From assembly GCF_024741815.1 (NCBI RefSeq), contig NZ_CP102951.1:2867001-2931000 (forward strand): a DNA stretch of 64,000 nucleotides, read 5' to 3'. Source of the DNA: Pseudomonas sp. LS1212 (lineage in GTDB: Bacteria; Pseudomonadota; Gammaproteobacteria; Pseudomonadales; Pseudomonadaceae). Below the pieces are notes generated by a model that ran no database searches, was not told the DNA's origin, and was given only the letters and a program-made list of their open reading frames with translations. The translations under genes and the position numbers were made by a program. Below are positions 33,756 to 42,721 of this stretch, piece by piece (position 1 is the first letter of the stretch; each line of letters opens with the position of its first letter).

Positions 33756-35459
33756 ATGCACACACTCCGCAATTTCTGGCGTCTCGCACGGCCTTTCTGG
33801 GCATCCGAACAAAAGTACCCGGCCCTGCTGCTGCTTTTGGCCACCGTGCTGATGAACCTGTGCCTGGTGGGGGTCAATATCCTCAACAACTTCTGGAACC
33901 TGCACTTTTATAACGCATTGCAGGCCAAGGACTACCCCGGCTTTCTCCTGGGCGGCCTGCAGTTCATCCTGCTGCAGATCGGCTTGGCCGCCTTTACCGT
34001 GGGCGCGTTTCACTTCCAGCAAAAGCTGACTTTGCGCTGGCGTCGTTGGGCCACCCGGAACATGCTCGGTCAATGGCTGGACAGCCAGCGTTACCAGAAA
34101 CTGAAGCTGACCGAGACCGACGTCGATAACCCCGATCAGCGGATCGCCGAGGACATCGACCTGTTCATCATCAAGTCGCTCAAATTGAGCCTGGGGCTGA
34201 TGACGTCGGTGGTGTCGCTGTTTTCCTTCCTGCATATCCTCTGGCAGGCTTCCAGCCTGATCAGCGTTCCGTTCGCCGGTCAGTCCTTGATCATTCCGGG
34301 GTTGCTGGTGTGGGTCGCCATGGTCTACGCGCTATTGGGCACGGGCGTCGCGTTCTGGCTGGGGCGCGCATTGCCACGGCTCAATTTCATGCAACAGCGG
34401 CGCGAAGCCGATTTTCGGTTCTCGCTGATGCGCCTGCGAGAAAACGCCGACTCGGTGGCCCAGTACCGGGGCGAAACCGTGGAAAACACCCGTTTCAACC
34501 AACGCCTGGAGGCGGCGCTGGAGAACTTTTGGGCGCTGGTGAAAAAGCAGAAACTGATCATGGGCTACTCGACCTTCTACTTGCGCAGCGCCACGGTCAT
34601 CCCGATGTTCATCATGGCGCCGCAGTTCTTCGCCGGCGCATTTCCCCTCGGCCGCCTAACCCAGATAAGCGCCGCCTTCGGCGAAGTGCACGCAGCCGTC
34701 TCCTACCTGGTGAGCGTGTTCCCGGAGCTGTCCGAGTGGAAATCGGTGATCGACCGGTTGATCGGTTTCCAGGAGCGCCTGGATAACGTCGAGGTCAAGT
34801 CGAGGGTCATACTTGGGCAGCAGCCCAGAGGCCTTCATATCAAGGATTTAGACATCTGGCTGCCGAACGGCCGGCGCTTGCTCAAAGGTTTCAACCTTTC
34901 ACTTGAGCCCGGCGATAGCCTTCTGATCAGCGCGCCGTCCGGCTACGGCAAGTCGACACTGATTCGTGCGGTCACAGGACTTTGGCATCATGCTTCTGGC
35001 TCGACCTGTTACGACCGTGAGCGTGCTCTTACACTCTCGCAAAAACCTTACCTGCCGCTGGGCAGCCTGCGCGAGGCGCTCTGGTATCCCAATCCACCCC
35101 ATCGCGAAGAAGATGCCGCTCTGCGCCTGGCCATGCAGCAAGTCGGCCTGCAACACCTGAGCGAACAATTGGATCAGGAACGTGACTGGGCGCAGACCCT
35201 GAGCGTCGGCGAACTGCAACGCTGTGCGTTCGTCCGGGCACTGCTGGCCCGCCCCACGGTACTGTTCCTCGACGAGAGCAGTTCGGCGCTGGATTCGGCG
35301 AACGAGGTGCGCTGCTATCAATTGCTCAAACAGACACTGCCGGAGACGATCCTGATCAGCGTCGGCCACAATGCCTCGCTGGAGCGCTTCCATAGGCAAG
35401 TCCTGGAGCTGCAAAGCGAGGCTCAGTGGGTGCATCGAAAGGTGAAGCAACCTGTATGA
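33756..35459 (+). CDS. SbmA/YddA-like ABC transporter, fused permease-ATPase (copy 1)
   Basis: A 567-residue protein. The N-terminal ~330 residues form an ABC_membrane_2 (SbmA/BacA/YddA) transmembrane domain containing NFWNLHFYNALQ and the loop DNPDQRIAEDID that is diagnostic for the family. The C-terminal ATPase has Walker A APSGYGKST, signature LSVGELQRC and Walker B VLFLDESSSALD. Family members import peptides or cobalamin, and some fused forms are of unknown direction. It is 42% or so of a tandem pair by arrangement only: a paralogue begins 192 bp downstream. The Fur box upstream and the fhuF-like neighbour suggest iron-controlled traffic of siderophore peptide or a breakdown product; that role is inference, and I have not measured identity between the two copies. 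Confidence 0.85.
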   Translation: MHTLRNFWRLARPFWASEQKYPALLLLLATVLMNLCLVGVNILNNFWNLHFYNALQAKDYPGFLLGGLQFILLQIGLAAFTVGAFHFQQKLTLRWRRWATRNMLGQWLDSQRYQKLKLTETDVDNPDQRIAEDIDLFIIKSLKLSLGLMTSVVSLFSFLHILWQASSLISVPFAGQSLIIPGLLVWVAMVYALLGTGVAFWLGRALPRLNFMQQRREADFRFSLMRLRENADSVAQYRGETVENTRFNQRLEAALENFWALVKKQKLIMGYSTFYLRSATVIPMFIMAPQFFAGAFPLGRLTQISAAFGEVHAAVSYLVSVFPELSEWKSVIDRLIGFQERLDNVEVKSRVILGQQPRGLHIKDLDIWLPNGRRLLKGFNLSLEPGDSLLISAPSGYGKSTLIRAVTGLWHHASGSTCYDRERALTLSQKPYLPLGSLREALWYPNPPHREEDAALRLAMQQVGLQHLSEQLDQERDWAQTLSVGELQRCAFVRALLARPTVLFLDESSSALDSANEVRCYQLLKQTLPETILISVGHNASLERFHRQVLELQSEAQWVHRKVKQPV

Positions 35460-35651
35460 GTTCGCGGGGCCGCGTACTCCAGCCCTTGAGGGCGCGGCGC
35501 AAGAGTCGATCAAGCAGGGTTTCGTCCAGCACAAGTTCAGAAGCCTGAAAGACAGTCATTGGGCGTTTCGTAAATGAGCATGAGAACTGTTACCCTGTCA
35601 CGGTTTTGCACGCGTACACGTGCTTCATACCGATACCTGCAGGAAGCATAG
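35460..35651. promoter_or_regulatory. Intergenic region between tandem ABC transporter genes; possible weak Fur-like site
   Basis: These 192 bp hold no gene I can support. Around 35572-35595 the AT-rich segment contains TAAATGAGCATGAGAACTG, which loosely resembles the repeated (A/T)ATGA units of Fur operators but is far from perfect. AGGAAG lies just before the next ATG as ribosome binding site. The spacing suggests the second transporter gene may have its own promoter. Confidence 0.3.
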
Positions 35652-37376
35652 ATGTTCATCGACGATATGAAACTGCTGGCCGCGCCGTACTGGTCATCTG
35701 TCGGTCGCCGCCGCGCGTATCTGACACTGGCCGTGGCGATGCTGGCAGTGGGCGGGATCATCACCATTCAGGTGCGCTGGAACGAGTGGAGCCTTGGTTT
35801 CTACAACGCCTTGCAATCCCTGGACGCCGAAGCCTTCGGCTACCGTGTCGTCGAGTTGCTGGTTCTCGACATGGCCTTCATCGCCTGCACCATGGTCAAG
35901 TTTCATGTGCAGCAGAAGCTGCTGATCAACTGGCGCGACAGGCTCACGCAGGCTTTCCTCGGCAAATGGCTGGACAGCCAGCGTTTCTACCGCAGCCGCT
36001 TCCACAGCGTAACCTATGACAACCCGGACCAGCGGATCGCCGAAGACTGCCGGATTTTCGTCGAGCAGACCCTGGAGCTGGGCTTGAATCTTCTGCAGGC
36101 CGTCATCCTGGTGATCCTGTTCAGCATGATCATGTGGCGCATTTCCGGCCCGCTGGAGTTCAGCGTCGGCGGCCTCGAGGTCAGTATTCCCGGCTACATG
36201 CTCTGGCTGGCACTGATTTATGCCGTGATCGGCAGTTCGATCGCGCACTGGATCGGCAAACCGCTGATTGCCCTCAACTTCCTGCAGCAACGCCGCGAGG
36301 CGGATTTTCGTTTCGGCCTCACGCGCTTGCGCGAAGACGCCGAGAACGTGGCACTGGCACGTGGCCAGGGCTGGGAAAGCAAACATTTGCTGGGGCAACT
36401 GGGCCACCTGCTGGCCAACTACGCAAGGCTGGTGCGCTCGAAAAAACAGCTGTTGGGCATCAATGCGGCGTACGATCGCTTTGCCTTTAGCCTGCCGCTG
36501 TTGCTGGTCTCGCCACGGTTCTTCTCCCGCGAAATCCAGCTTGGGCAATTGACGCAGATCGCCTCGGCCTTCGGTGAGATCCAGAGCGCGCTATCGTTCC
36601 TGATTCGCAGCTACCCGGTAATCGCCGAATGGCGCGCGACCAAGACCCGCCTGTGCAGCTTCTGGCGCGAACTCGATGCGCTGCCCGCCCCGACCGATCC
36701 GGTGGTCGCCAGCACCGGCGGCTTGCGACTGCACGACTTTGCGCCCCTGAACGAGAGTGGCGCCGCGCTGTTCGAGCCGTTGACGCTCAGCGTACCGCCG
36801 GGTGCGCGGCTGTTGCTGCGCGGGCCATCGGGGATTGGCAAGACCACGCTGCTGCGCTCGCTCGCTGGTTTGTGGCCACGCCATCACGGCAGCGCCGAAC
36901 TCGACCGCGAAGGTTTGCTGATCCTGCCGCAACGTCCCTACCTTCCGGCCGGCACGCTGCATGATCTGCTGCACCGGCCGGAGGCGCCCGGGGTTGGCGA
37001 TTTCAGTGATGCGCGGCTCAATTTGGTCCTGCACCTGGTCGAGCTGCAAGACCTGCCGTTGCACAGCGCCGAAGACTGGAACCGCCGCCTCAGCCCTGGC
37101 GAGCAGCAACGGCTGGCGCTGGCCCGGGCGTTGCTGCTCAATCCGCCCGTGCTGTTTCTCGACGAGGCCACCTCGGGGCTGGATGAAAACGCCGAACGCC
37201 GGTTGTACGAGGCGTTGGCGGCCACCGACATCACCGTGATCAGTATCGGCCACCGTGAAGGGCTCAGCGCCTACCACACCCACGTGATTGACCTGGTGCC
37301 GACCGGGCAAGCCTGCGACAGCACGACGGAGGAAAACCGCTCGCTTCTCGCAACGGCAGCTGCCGCACAGCGTTGA
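35652..37376 (+). CDS. SbmA/YddA-like ABC transporter, fused permease-ATPase (copy 2)
   Basis: A 574-residue paralogue of the preceding transporter. It has the same NEWSLGFYNALQ and DNPDQRIAEDCR family motifs in the membrane domain (~1-330). The ATPase has Walker A GPSGIGKTT, signature LSPGEQQRLALARALL and Walker B VLFLDEATSGLD. The ATG follows a good AGGAAG. Two full fused half-transporters side by side could form a heterodimer or two homodimers with different cargo. The location beside a siderophore synthesis and reductase locus suggests iron-siderophore or peptide handling at the inner membrane; the substrate is unknown. Confidence 0.85.
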   Translation: MFIDDMKLLAAPYWSSVGRRRAYLTLAVAMLAVGGIITIQVRWNEWSLGFYNALQSLDAEAFGYRVVELLVLDMAFIACTMVKFHVQQKLLINWRDRLTQAFLGKWLDSQRFYRSRFHSVTYDNPDQRIAEDCRIFVEQTLELGLNLLQAVILVILFSMIMWRISGPLEFSVGGLEVSIPGYMLWLALIYAVIGSSIAHWIGKPLIALNFLQQRREADFRFGLTRLREDAENVALARGQGWESKHLLGQLGHLLANYARLVRSKKQLLGINAAYDRFAFSLPLLLVSPRFFSREIQLGQLTQIASAFGEIQSALSFLIRSYPVIAEWRATKTRLCSFWRELDALPAPTDPVVASTGGLRLHDFAPLNESGAALFEPLTLSVPPGARLLLRGPSGIGKTTLLRSLAGLWPRHHGSAELDREGLLILPQRPYLPAGTLHDLLHRPEAPGVGDFSDARLNLVLHLVELQDLPLHSAEDWNRRLSPGEQQRLALARALLLNPPVLFLDEATSGLDENAERRLYEALAATDITVISIGHREGLSAYHTHVIDLVPTGQACDSTTEENRSLLATAAAAQR

Positions 37377-37424
37377 GGCCATGGGCGGATGAGCCAGGAG
37401 CGTGGGTGCCGGTCACAGCCCGCT

Positions 37425-38717
37425 TTACGGCCCTTCCAGCCCACGCCGCCTGCGCCCCAGCCAGCCCCCCGACGCGGCCCACAGCAAGGCGATTGCCACG
37501 CCGATGAACATCGCCAGTTGCGGATGCTCGCCGAGCACGTCCAGCCCGCGCTTGACCCAGCCGCTGACGGCATCGCCACCGCGGTACACCACGGTGTCGA
37601 TGAAGTTCTTGGCCTTGTATTTCTGCTCCGGCAACAGCACGGTGTAGAGCATTTCCCTGCCCGGGCGTACCAGCGCATACTCGCCGGCCCTGCGGATGAC
37701 CATGACCACCACGAACACGGCAAACACCGGCGCCAGTGCCAACCATAGAAAACCGGCGGCCATGACCAGTGGCACTGCCACCAGCAATACCCCCACGCCC
37801 AGCTTTTGCGCGATGCGCCCAGTGAGGAAGGTCTGGGTCAGGATCGCGAGGGTCTGCACCACGGTATCGATCAGGCCGAACACCTGGGTCTGGCGGGTGC
37901 GATCAGTGAAGGTTTGCGCCACCAGCCGCGCCTGTTCGAAATACAGGAAGGTACTGACGCTGGCCAGCAGCACGACGAACACCGCGATGCCCAGCAGGTA
38001 AGGCGAGTGCAGGACCGCCGTCGCGCCGGCGAACGGATTGCCGCCCAGCGGCCTGGACCTGGGGTGTTCGGCGTCAGCCGGCAATGGATGCCGATCGCGC
38101 CAGTGTTGCAGGAGTACCGCCGCGCCGATGCTGCCGAGCAGAAACAAGGCCGCCAACAGCAGCAGGCCCGGGTGACCGATGATCCCGACCAGGGTTGCGC
38201 CCAGGATCGGCCCGACCAAGCCGCCCAGGCTGGCGCCACCGGCCAGCAGACCGAACAGGCGCTTGGCCTGTTCGTTGGAAAACAGGTCGGCCAGTACGCT
38301 CCAGGCCAGCGAAATGACCAGCAGGTTGAACACCGACAACCAGACGTAGAACACCCTGGCGGCCCAGAGGTTGTCCGGCTGCACGGCAAAAAGCGCGGCG
38401 AAGACCAGCAGGTTGCTCGCCAGAAAGCCATACGTCCAGGCCAGGATGTAGCGGCGTTCGACCCGTGAGGCCAGCCAGCCGAACAGCGGCAGCGCCACCA
38501 GGGTGACGATGAACGTGGCGGTGAACAGCCATTGCAGGTTTTCCACGCCACCGGCCACGCCCATGGTTTCGCGCACCGGACGCAGCATGAAGTAACCGGC
38601 GAACAGCAGGAAGAACAGGGCTAGCCCGCCAAGCACCGCGCCGCCCTCCTCGTCGCGGACATCGAAGCCCTTGCCCAGCATGCCACCGAGACGAATGCGG
38701 GTTGCCGGTCTGGACAT
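37425..38717 (-). CDS. MFS-type permease, Npt1/Npt2 (NTP-transporter-like) family
   Basis: A 430-residue integral membrane protein with about 12 hydrophobic segments, an N-terminal FLLFAGYFMLRPVRE motif and a conserved RRAGEYALVRPGREMLYTVL segment, as in bacterial relatives of ATP/ADP translocases that have been reassigned to MFS. It starts 5 bp downstream of the aldo/keto reductase stop on the same strand, so the two are probably cotranscribed. The substrate cannot be told from sequence, and free-living bacteria carrying this family are not known to import ATP. Confidence 0.75.
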   Translation of the reverse strand: MSRPATRIRLGGMLGKGFDVRDEEGGAVLGGLALFFLLFAGYFMLRPVRETMGVAGGVENLQWLFTATFIVTLVALPLFGWLASRVERRYILAWTYGFLASNLLVFAALFAVQPDNLWAARVFYVWLSVFNLLVISLAWSVLADLFSNEQAKRLFGLLAGGASLGGLVGPILGATLVGIIGHPGLLLLAALFLLGSIGAAVLLQHWRDRHPLPADAEHPRSRPLGGNPFAGATAVLHSPYLLGIAVFVVLLASVSTFLYFEQARLVAQTFTDRTRQTQVFGLIDTVVQTLAILTQTFLTGRIAQKLGVGVLLVAVPLVMAAGFLWLALAPVFAVFVVVMVIRRAGEYALVRPGREMLYTVLLPEQKYKAKNFIDTVVYRGGDAVSGWVKRGLDVLGEHPQLAMFIGVAIALLWAASGGWLGRRRRGLEGP

Positions 38718-38722
38718 GAGGC

Positions 38723-39658
38723 TCAGGCGAACTGTTGGATCAGGCGTTGCTGTTGCTCGGCGCTCAGTTGCGGGCCGGTTCCAGCCTTGAGCTGATCGAG
38801 CTGGCGTTCGGGTCGGCTGGTGGCGGGAATCACGGTGGTCACCGCCGGGTGGCTGAGGGCGAACTTGAGGAACAGCTGTGCCCAGCTGCCGATCCCCGCC
38901 TCCGTCGCCCAGGCCGGCAGCGCCTGGTCCTTGACCCTGGCGAACAGTCGGCCGTCATCGAACGCCCGGTTGATCAGTACCGCGACGCCTTTGTCCTGGG
39001 CCAGCGGCAACACGCTCCTGGCGGCATTGGGCGAGTTCACCGAATAATGGATCTGGATGAAGTCGAGTTTTTCGTTGCGCAGGATCCGCTCCAGTTCGGC
39101 CAGGCCGCTGTCGGTGTAATGGGTGACACCGACGTAGCGCGTCTTGCCCTGGGCCTTGAGTTCGCGTGCGTAGGGCAGTTGTTCCTTCCAGTCGCGCAGG
39201 TTGTGGATCTGCAAGAGATCGACGGTCTCGGTCCGCAGCTTTTGCAGGGAGCCTGCCCACTGCGCCTGGGCGGCGGCAAGGCTGTCGGCGGCGATCTTGG
39301 TCGCCAGGAAGGTGTTCTGACGCCAGCCGCCCTCCTCCAGCAACTGGCCAAGCACCGCGTCGGCGGTGCCGTAGTTGGGTGAGGTATCGATGACCCGGGC
39401 GCCATGCCCGAAGAACACCTGCAGCACCTGTTTGAGCTGCTGGTACTGCGGCGACCCGGCCTCGACCTCGAAACTTCCGGAGGTGCCCGCGCCGATCACT
39501 GGCAAGGGTTCACCGGTAGAAGGGATCTTGCGGGTCTGCAAAGGCGCTGCCTGTGCACTCGCTGCGCCTTGAGCGAAGACACCTGCATGGACGGCCAGCA
39601 AACCGAGGCCGGCCGTGGCAGTGGCCGTGGTTGCGAGAAAGTGGCGACGTGTAACCAT
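38723..39658 (-). CDS. Tat-exported aldo/keto reductase
   Basis: The start is the ATG at 39658, preceded by AGGAG at eight bases. The product is 311 residues. The N-terminus MVTRRHFLATTATATAGLG is a twin-arginine signal with an Ala-rich cleavage region (~35-40), so the enzyme should be periplasmic. The AKR fold is seen from ~45 onward: VIDTSPNYG near the catalytic region, KIAADS for the Lys, QIHNL, and VTTVIPATSRPERQ near the C-terminus. A longer reading frame exists upstream but would bury the Tat signal, so I reject it. Substrate unknown. The gene is divergent from the glutathione transferase gene. Confidence 0.85.
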   Translation of the reverse strand: MVTRRHFLATTATATAGLGLLAVHAGVFAQGAASAQAAPLQTRKIPSTGEPLPVIGAGTSGSFEVEAGSPQYQQLKQVLQVFFGHGARVIDTSPNYGTADAVLGQLLEEGGWRQNTFLATKIAADSLAAAQAQWAGSLQKLRTETVDLLQIHNLRDWKEQLPYARELKAQGKTRYVGVTHYTDSGLAELERILRNEKLDFIQIHYSVNSPNAARSVLPLAQDKGVAVLINRAFDDGRLFARVKDQALPAWATEAGIGSWAQLFLKFALSHPAVTTVIPATSRPERQLDQLKAGTGPQLSAEQQQRLIQQFA

Positions 39659-39774
39659 GCCGGGGCTCCTTTCATTCGGACCGAATCCGTCAAGCTTAGC
39701 CCCAGTGCCCCGGCTCATGACCTGGCGTATGATTATTCACGGCTCGTTGGCTCAATAATCACAGGGAGAACGAC

Positions 39775-40380
39775 ATGAAACTCTACTACACTCCAGGCGC
39801 CTGCTCACTTTCGCCGCACATCGTCCTTTGCGAACTGGGCCTGGCCCATGAGCTGGAAAAGGTCGATCTCAATTCCCACACCACCGCCAGTGGCGCGGAT
39901 TTCTACACGATCAACCCCAAGGGCTACGTCCCGGTCTTGCAACTGGATGATGGCGAGTTACTCACTGAGGGGCCGGCCATTATCCAATACCTGGCAGAGC
40001 TCAAGCCCGCCTTCGGCCTGCTGCCCACGGCAAGGTTGCTCGAGCGCGCCCGCGTGCAGGAATGGCTGAACTTTATCGCGACCGAACTGCACAAGAACTT
40101 TAGCCCGTTGTTCAACCCCACCAGCCCGGATGAAGTCAAAGCCGCTGCGCGAGCCGCCATCGGCCGACGCCTGGGTTTGTTCGACAAGGCCCTGGCTGGC
40201 CAGGACTACCTCACCGGCGCCCGCTTCAGCGTCGCCGATGCTTACCTGTTCACGATCGTCAATTGGACCGGTCACATGGGCATCGACCTTGGGCCCTGCC
40301 CGGCCGTTTCCGCCTTCCTGGAGCGCGTCCGCGCACGCCCGGCCGTGCAGCAGGCACTCAAAGCGGAGGGGTTGATCTGA
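39775..40380 (+). CDS. gstA: Beta-class glutathione S-transferase (GstA-like)
   Basis: A 201-residue protein aligning along its whole length with E. coli GstA. It has an N-terminal thioredoxin fold opening MKLYYTPGACSLSPH with the beta-class Cys10, the cis-Pro region NPKGYVPVL, the glutathione-binding LLTEGPAI, and C-terminal WLNFIATELHK and RFSVADAYLF helices. It conjugates or reduces electrophiles with glutathione in the cytoplasm. AGGGAGA precedes the ATG. The 116-bp divergent region with the aldo/keto reductase gene may be shared for control. Confidence 0.92.
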   Translation: MKLYYTPGACSLSPHIVLCELGLAHELEKVDLNSHTTASGADFYTINPKGYVPVLQLDDGELLTEGPAIIQYLAELKPAFGLLPTARLLERARVQEWLNFIATELHKNFSPLFNPTSPDEVKAAARAAIGRRLGLFDKALAGQDYLTGARFSVADAYLFTIVNWTGHMGIDLGPCPAVSAFLERVRARPAVQQALKAEGLI

Positions 40381-40772
40381 TCCCTCCATTTGGGCCGGGA
40401 CCTGGCGAACGCTTTGCGCTCAAGCTCAGTGCGGCAGCGGCTACAAAGTCTCGGCGCACCACCGTCGTTGTAGCCGCTGTCGCCAATTACCTCCTATGTG
40501 CGATAGCTGCTGTCGGCCCGATCGAGCTTGCGCAGCAAGGCCGGCCAGACGAACTCGCCGCCCCAGGCCACTGGTCTGCACGGACGCGGCGTGCGCGGTT
40601 CCCGCGAGGTGTTGGAAGATGCCACCCAGCGTGGCTTGCGCACACGGGTCGCACGGCGCCTGCTGGCGCTGGGGGCAACGGGGCAATAGTCAGTCGACGG
40701 TTCCAGGGCTTAAAATCATAAGGATCGTCGGGAACATCCGAGCTTTCTGGAACCAACCCAGGGGTGAGCGCC
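40381..40772. other. Intergenic region with possible gene remnants
   Basis: About 390 bp without an intact gene. On the plus strand around 40605-40689 a frame reads REVLEDATQRGLRTRVARRLL and then stops, reminiscent of the linker helix before the DNA-binding domain in Crp/Fnr regulators. On the minus strand, around 40500-40565, a fragment reads WGGEFVWPALLRKLDRADSSYR. Neither has a start or continues, so they look like debris. The last ~80 bp should hold the promoter and ribosome binding site (AGGGG) of the DUF1810 gene. Confidence 0.35.
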
Positions 40773-41210
40773 ATGCATGATCCCTATGACCTGCAACGTT
40801 TTGTCGACGCACAGGAAACGACGTTCGATCGCGCCATGGAGGAATTGCGCGCCGGCCACAAGCGAAGCCACTGGATGTGGTTCATCTTTCCCCAACTCGA
40901 AGGCCTGGGCCACAGTGAAATGGCCTGCCGATATGCGATTACCTGTCGCGAGGAGGCCCAGGCCTATCTGGCCCATCCCCTGCTCGGGCCACGCCTGCAA
41001 GCCTGCACCGAGGCCGTGGTGCAATTGAAAGGTCGTACGGCCAGGGAGATATTCGGCGTGCCGGACAACCTCAAGCTGCGCTCTTGCATGACCCTGTTCG
41101 GCAGCGTTGCGCCTGAGCGGCGGGTTTTTCAGGAGGTGCTCGATGGGTTTTATGAGGGGCGGGGTGATGTGCATACCTTGGCCCTATTGGGAGTAGATGA
41201 CAGCCTGTGA
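40773..41210 (+). CDS. DUF1810 family protein
   Basis: A 145-residue protein with family hallmarks: DPYDLQRFVDAQ at the start, RSHWMWFIFPQLEGLG, and DNLKLRSCMTLF near the C-terminus. DUF1810 proteins are small, alpha-helical and of unknown biochemical function. The ATG at 40773 has AGGGG eight bases upstream; a GTG at 40764 is possible. The stop codon TGA lies inside the GTGAG target duplication at the left edge of the transposon, so the insertion left the protein sequence intact but removed its original downstream region. Confidence 0.85.
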   Translation: MHDPYDLQRFVDAQETTFDRAMEELRAGHKRSHWMWFIFPQLEGLGHSEMACRYAITCREEAQAYLAHPLLGPRLQACTEAVVQLKGRTAREIFGVPDNLKLRSCMTLFGSVAPERRVFQEVLDGFYEGRGDVHTLALLGVDDSL

Positions 41211-41211
41211 G
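41207..41211. repeat. Target-site duplication, left copy (GTGAG)
   Basis: GTGAG directly abuts the left inverted repeat and is repeated at 56608-56612 directly outside the right one. It contains the TGA stop of the DUF1810 gene. Five bases is the Tn3-family duplication length. Confidence 0.85.
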
Positions 41212-41248
41212 TGGGCAGTGCCGAGATAAGGGGAAAATTCACTCACTT
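41212..41248 (+). repeat. Left terminal inverted repeat (37 bp)
   Basis: From outside inwards it starts TGGGCAGTGCCGAG and ends AAAATTCACTCACTT. Against the right repeat it differs only at positions 1, 5, 6 and 7; positions 8-37 are identical. The degraded outermost bases (T instead of G at position 1) may have weakened this end for transposition. Confidence 0.9.
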
Positions 41249-41279
41249 CCCTTCTATCTAACTGACTTTACTGATGATT

Positions 41280-41815
41280 TTAAAAATCTTCTTTACACGC
41301 GTAAGGAGCAGACATACCAGCGGATTCAGACACGCTATTACAATGCATCGGTTGATACCCTGGCTGCCACACGGTGTTCCCTGGAAAGCTGGCTCTAAGT
41401 GCAGAAAGAATCGACAGTCCAGCCCAATCCAGATCTCCCCAGAAGTACGATGTTCCTGTTTCTTGGGCATAGAGCCAACGGCTAAAGCGATCAGTCTGTT
41501 GTGTGCCTAAGCTACCTAGGTTCGAGAAAAACAAGGAAGACGTGCCTTCCTGCCTGAGGCGCCCTGCAGATCCTTTGAAGCCTGACACGTGGGCTATGGC
41601 CAGCCGATAGTGACCGACACGAGGCGAGCGGATCGCCCGCTCGAACGACACCTGGATCTCGATAAACAATGTTCCCTTCCACCCTTGGTGCGGCAAGAAT
41701 ACTTGCAGCTGAACAGGCGCCGCTGGAAAGGGACACTCAGGAATACCGAGGATCGCAGCGAGGTGCCCAAATTCATCCAAAGCCTCCGCAACATCGAGGG
41801 TGAAGAACACACGGG
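41280..41815 (-). pseudogene. Fragment of a JetD-like (DUF2220/Wadjet nuclease subunit) gene
   Basis: A frame on the minus strand reads IEIQVSFERAI, then HVSGFKGSAGRL, then YFWGDLDWAGLSIL and WQPGYQPM. This order of an IEN-TFER-like, a GFKG and a WGDxDxxG toprim-type motif resembles the C-terminal half of JetD family proteins. The frame begins abruptly near 41815 where a plus-strand gene remnant takes over, and family likeness ends after ~41355 in unrelated, AT-richer sequence. It is therefore truncated on both sides and surely inactive. Assignment rests on motif resemblance only; an unrelated degenerate gene is possible. Confidence 0.45.
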
Positions 41816-41821
41816 GTCGTT

Positions 41822-42691
41822 TTTTACTGCACTATCCTGAGCCTGCTGGTGGCGGGACTTGCCGGTAACGTACAAGCGACCGAGGGCGGAGGGTCCAGCT
41901 ACTCAATGGGTGCCGAAAACTACATGACCGGGGCCCTGCCGCCGCCAGGGGTTTACGGCATGGCTTATGCCAGCCACTACGATGCGAATTCACTGCGCAG
42001 TAACGACGGGAAAAACTGCCGGGAATTTTCGAGTACAGGCCAGTTGGATTTCCCCGCGTTTTGTCTGGGTGACCGATCAGCAGATATTGGGCAGCACTCT
42101 GGCGCTCCATGCCGTCATGCCGCTGGTTGACCTCAAGGTCGACCTCAATGGCCAGTCGCAAAGCAAGCAAGGGTTGGGCGATATGACGTTCGGTTCCGGG
42201 CTGGGTTATCGGCTGACCGATCAACTGCATGCCATCGTCGCCCTCGATGTCTTTGCTCCGACCGGTGAATATGATCGCAACGATCTGGCCAATATCGGCC
42301 GCAACTACTGGGAAATCCAACCTGTCTTGGCGTTATCGAATATCGACCCAGTGGGTTTGAATGCCGATGCGAAAATCATGTATGACTTCAACACAAAAAA
42401 TAACGCCACCGATTACACGTCAGGCCAGAAGTTGCACATAGGTATTCGGTGTGTTGGGGGCTAGGCAGGGTCGTGGGCTTGGGGAGCTACGTCTATCAGC
42501 AGACCACGGATGATCGGCAGTACGGTGAGCGTATCGAAAACACCAAAGGACATGCGCTGGCCATGGGGCCGTCGATCAAGTACGCCAGCCATAAAGGTTG
42601 GTTCCTGACGACAAAATGGGAGCAGGATTCCGACGTGCGAAATCGTGCACAAGGCGATGCGTACTGGTTGAAACTGGCGGTACCGTTCTGA
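41822..42691 (+). pseudogene. Frameshifted outer-membrane protein gene (SphA / phenol MetA-pathway family)
   Basis: Three consecutive frames together spell one protein. The first gives a signal-peptide remnant LLVAGLAGNVQA and the mature start SYSMGAENYMTGALPPPGVY. The second is entered around 42030-42090 and gives DLKVDLNGQSQSKQGLGDMT and NYWEIQPVLAL. The third is entered near 42450-42465 and gives GLGSYVYQQTTDDRQYG and the ending WLKLAVPF, a typical beta-barrel C-terminal Phe. Family members are COG4313-type outer-membrane beta-barrels found in aromatic degradation loci. With two frameshifts and no start codon joined to a ribosome site, it is a pseudogene; it overlaps the edge of the JetD-like wreckage. 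Confidence 0.75.
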
Positions 42692-42721
42692 GGCAGGCTG
42701 TCGAAAAATCTCGGCCGGCGA

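Noticed and set aside
41258..41510. Small open frames (63-78 residues) just inside the left inverted repeat
   Set aside because: They have no ribosome sites or family resemblance and overlap one another on both strands; I regard them as chance frames in degenerate DNA.
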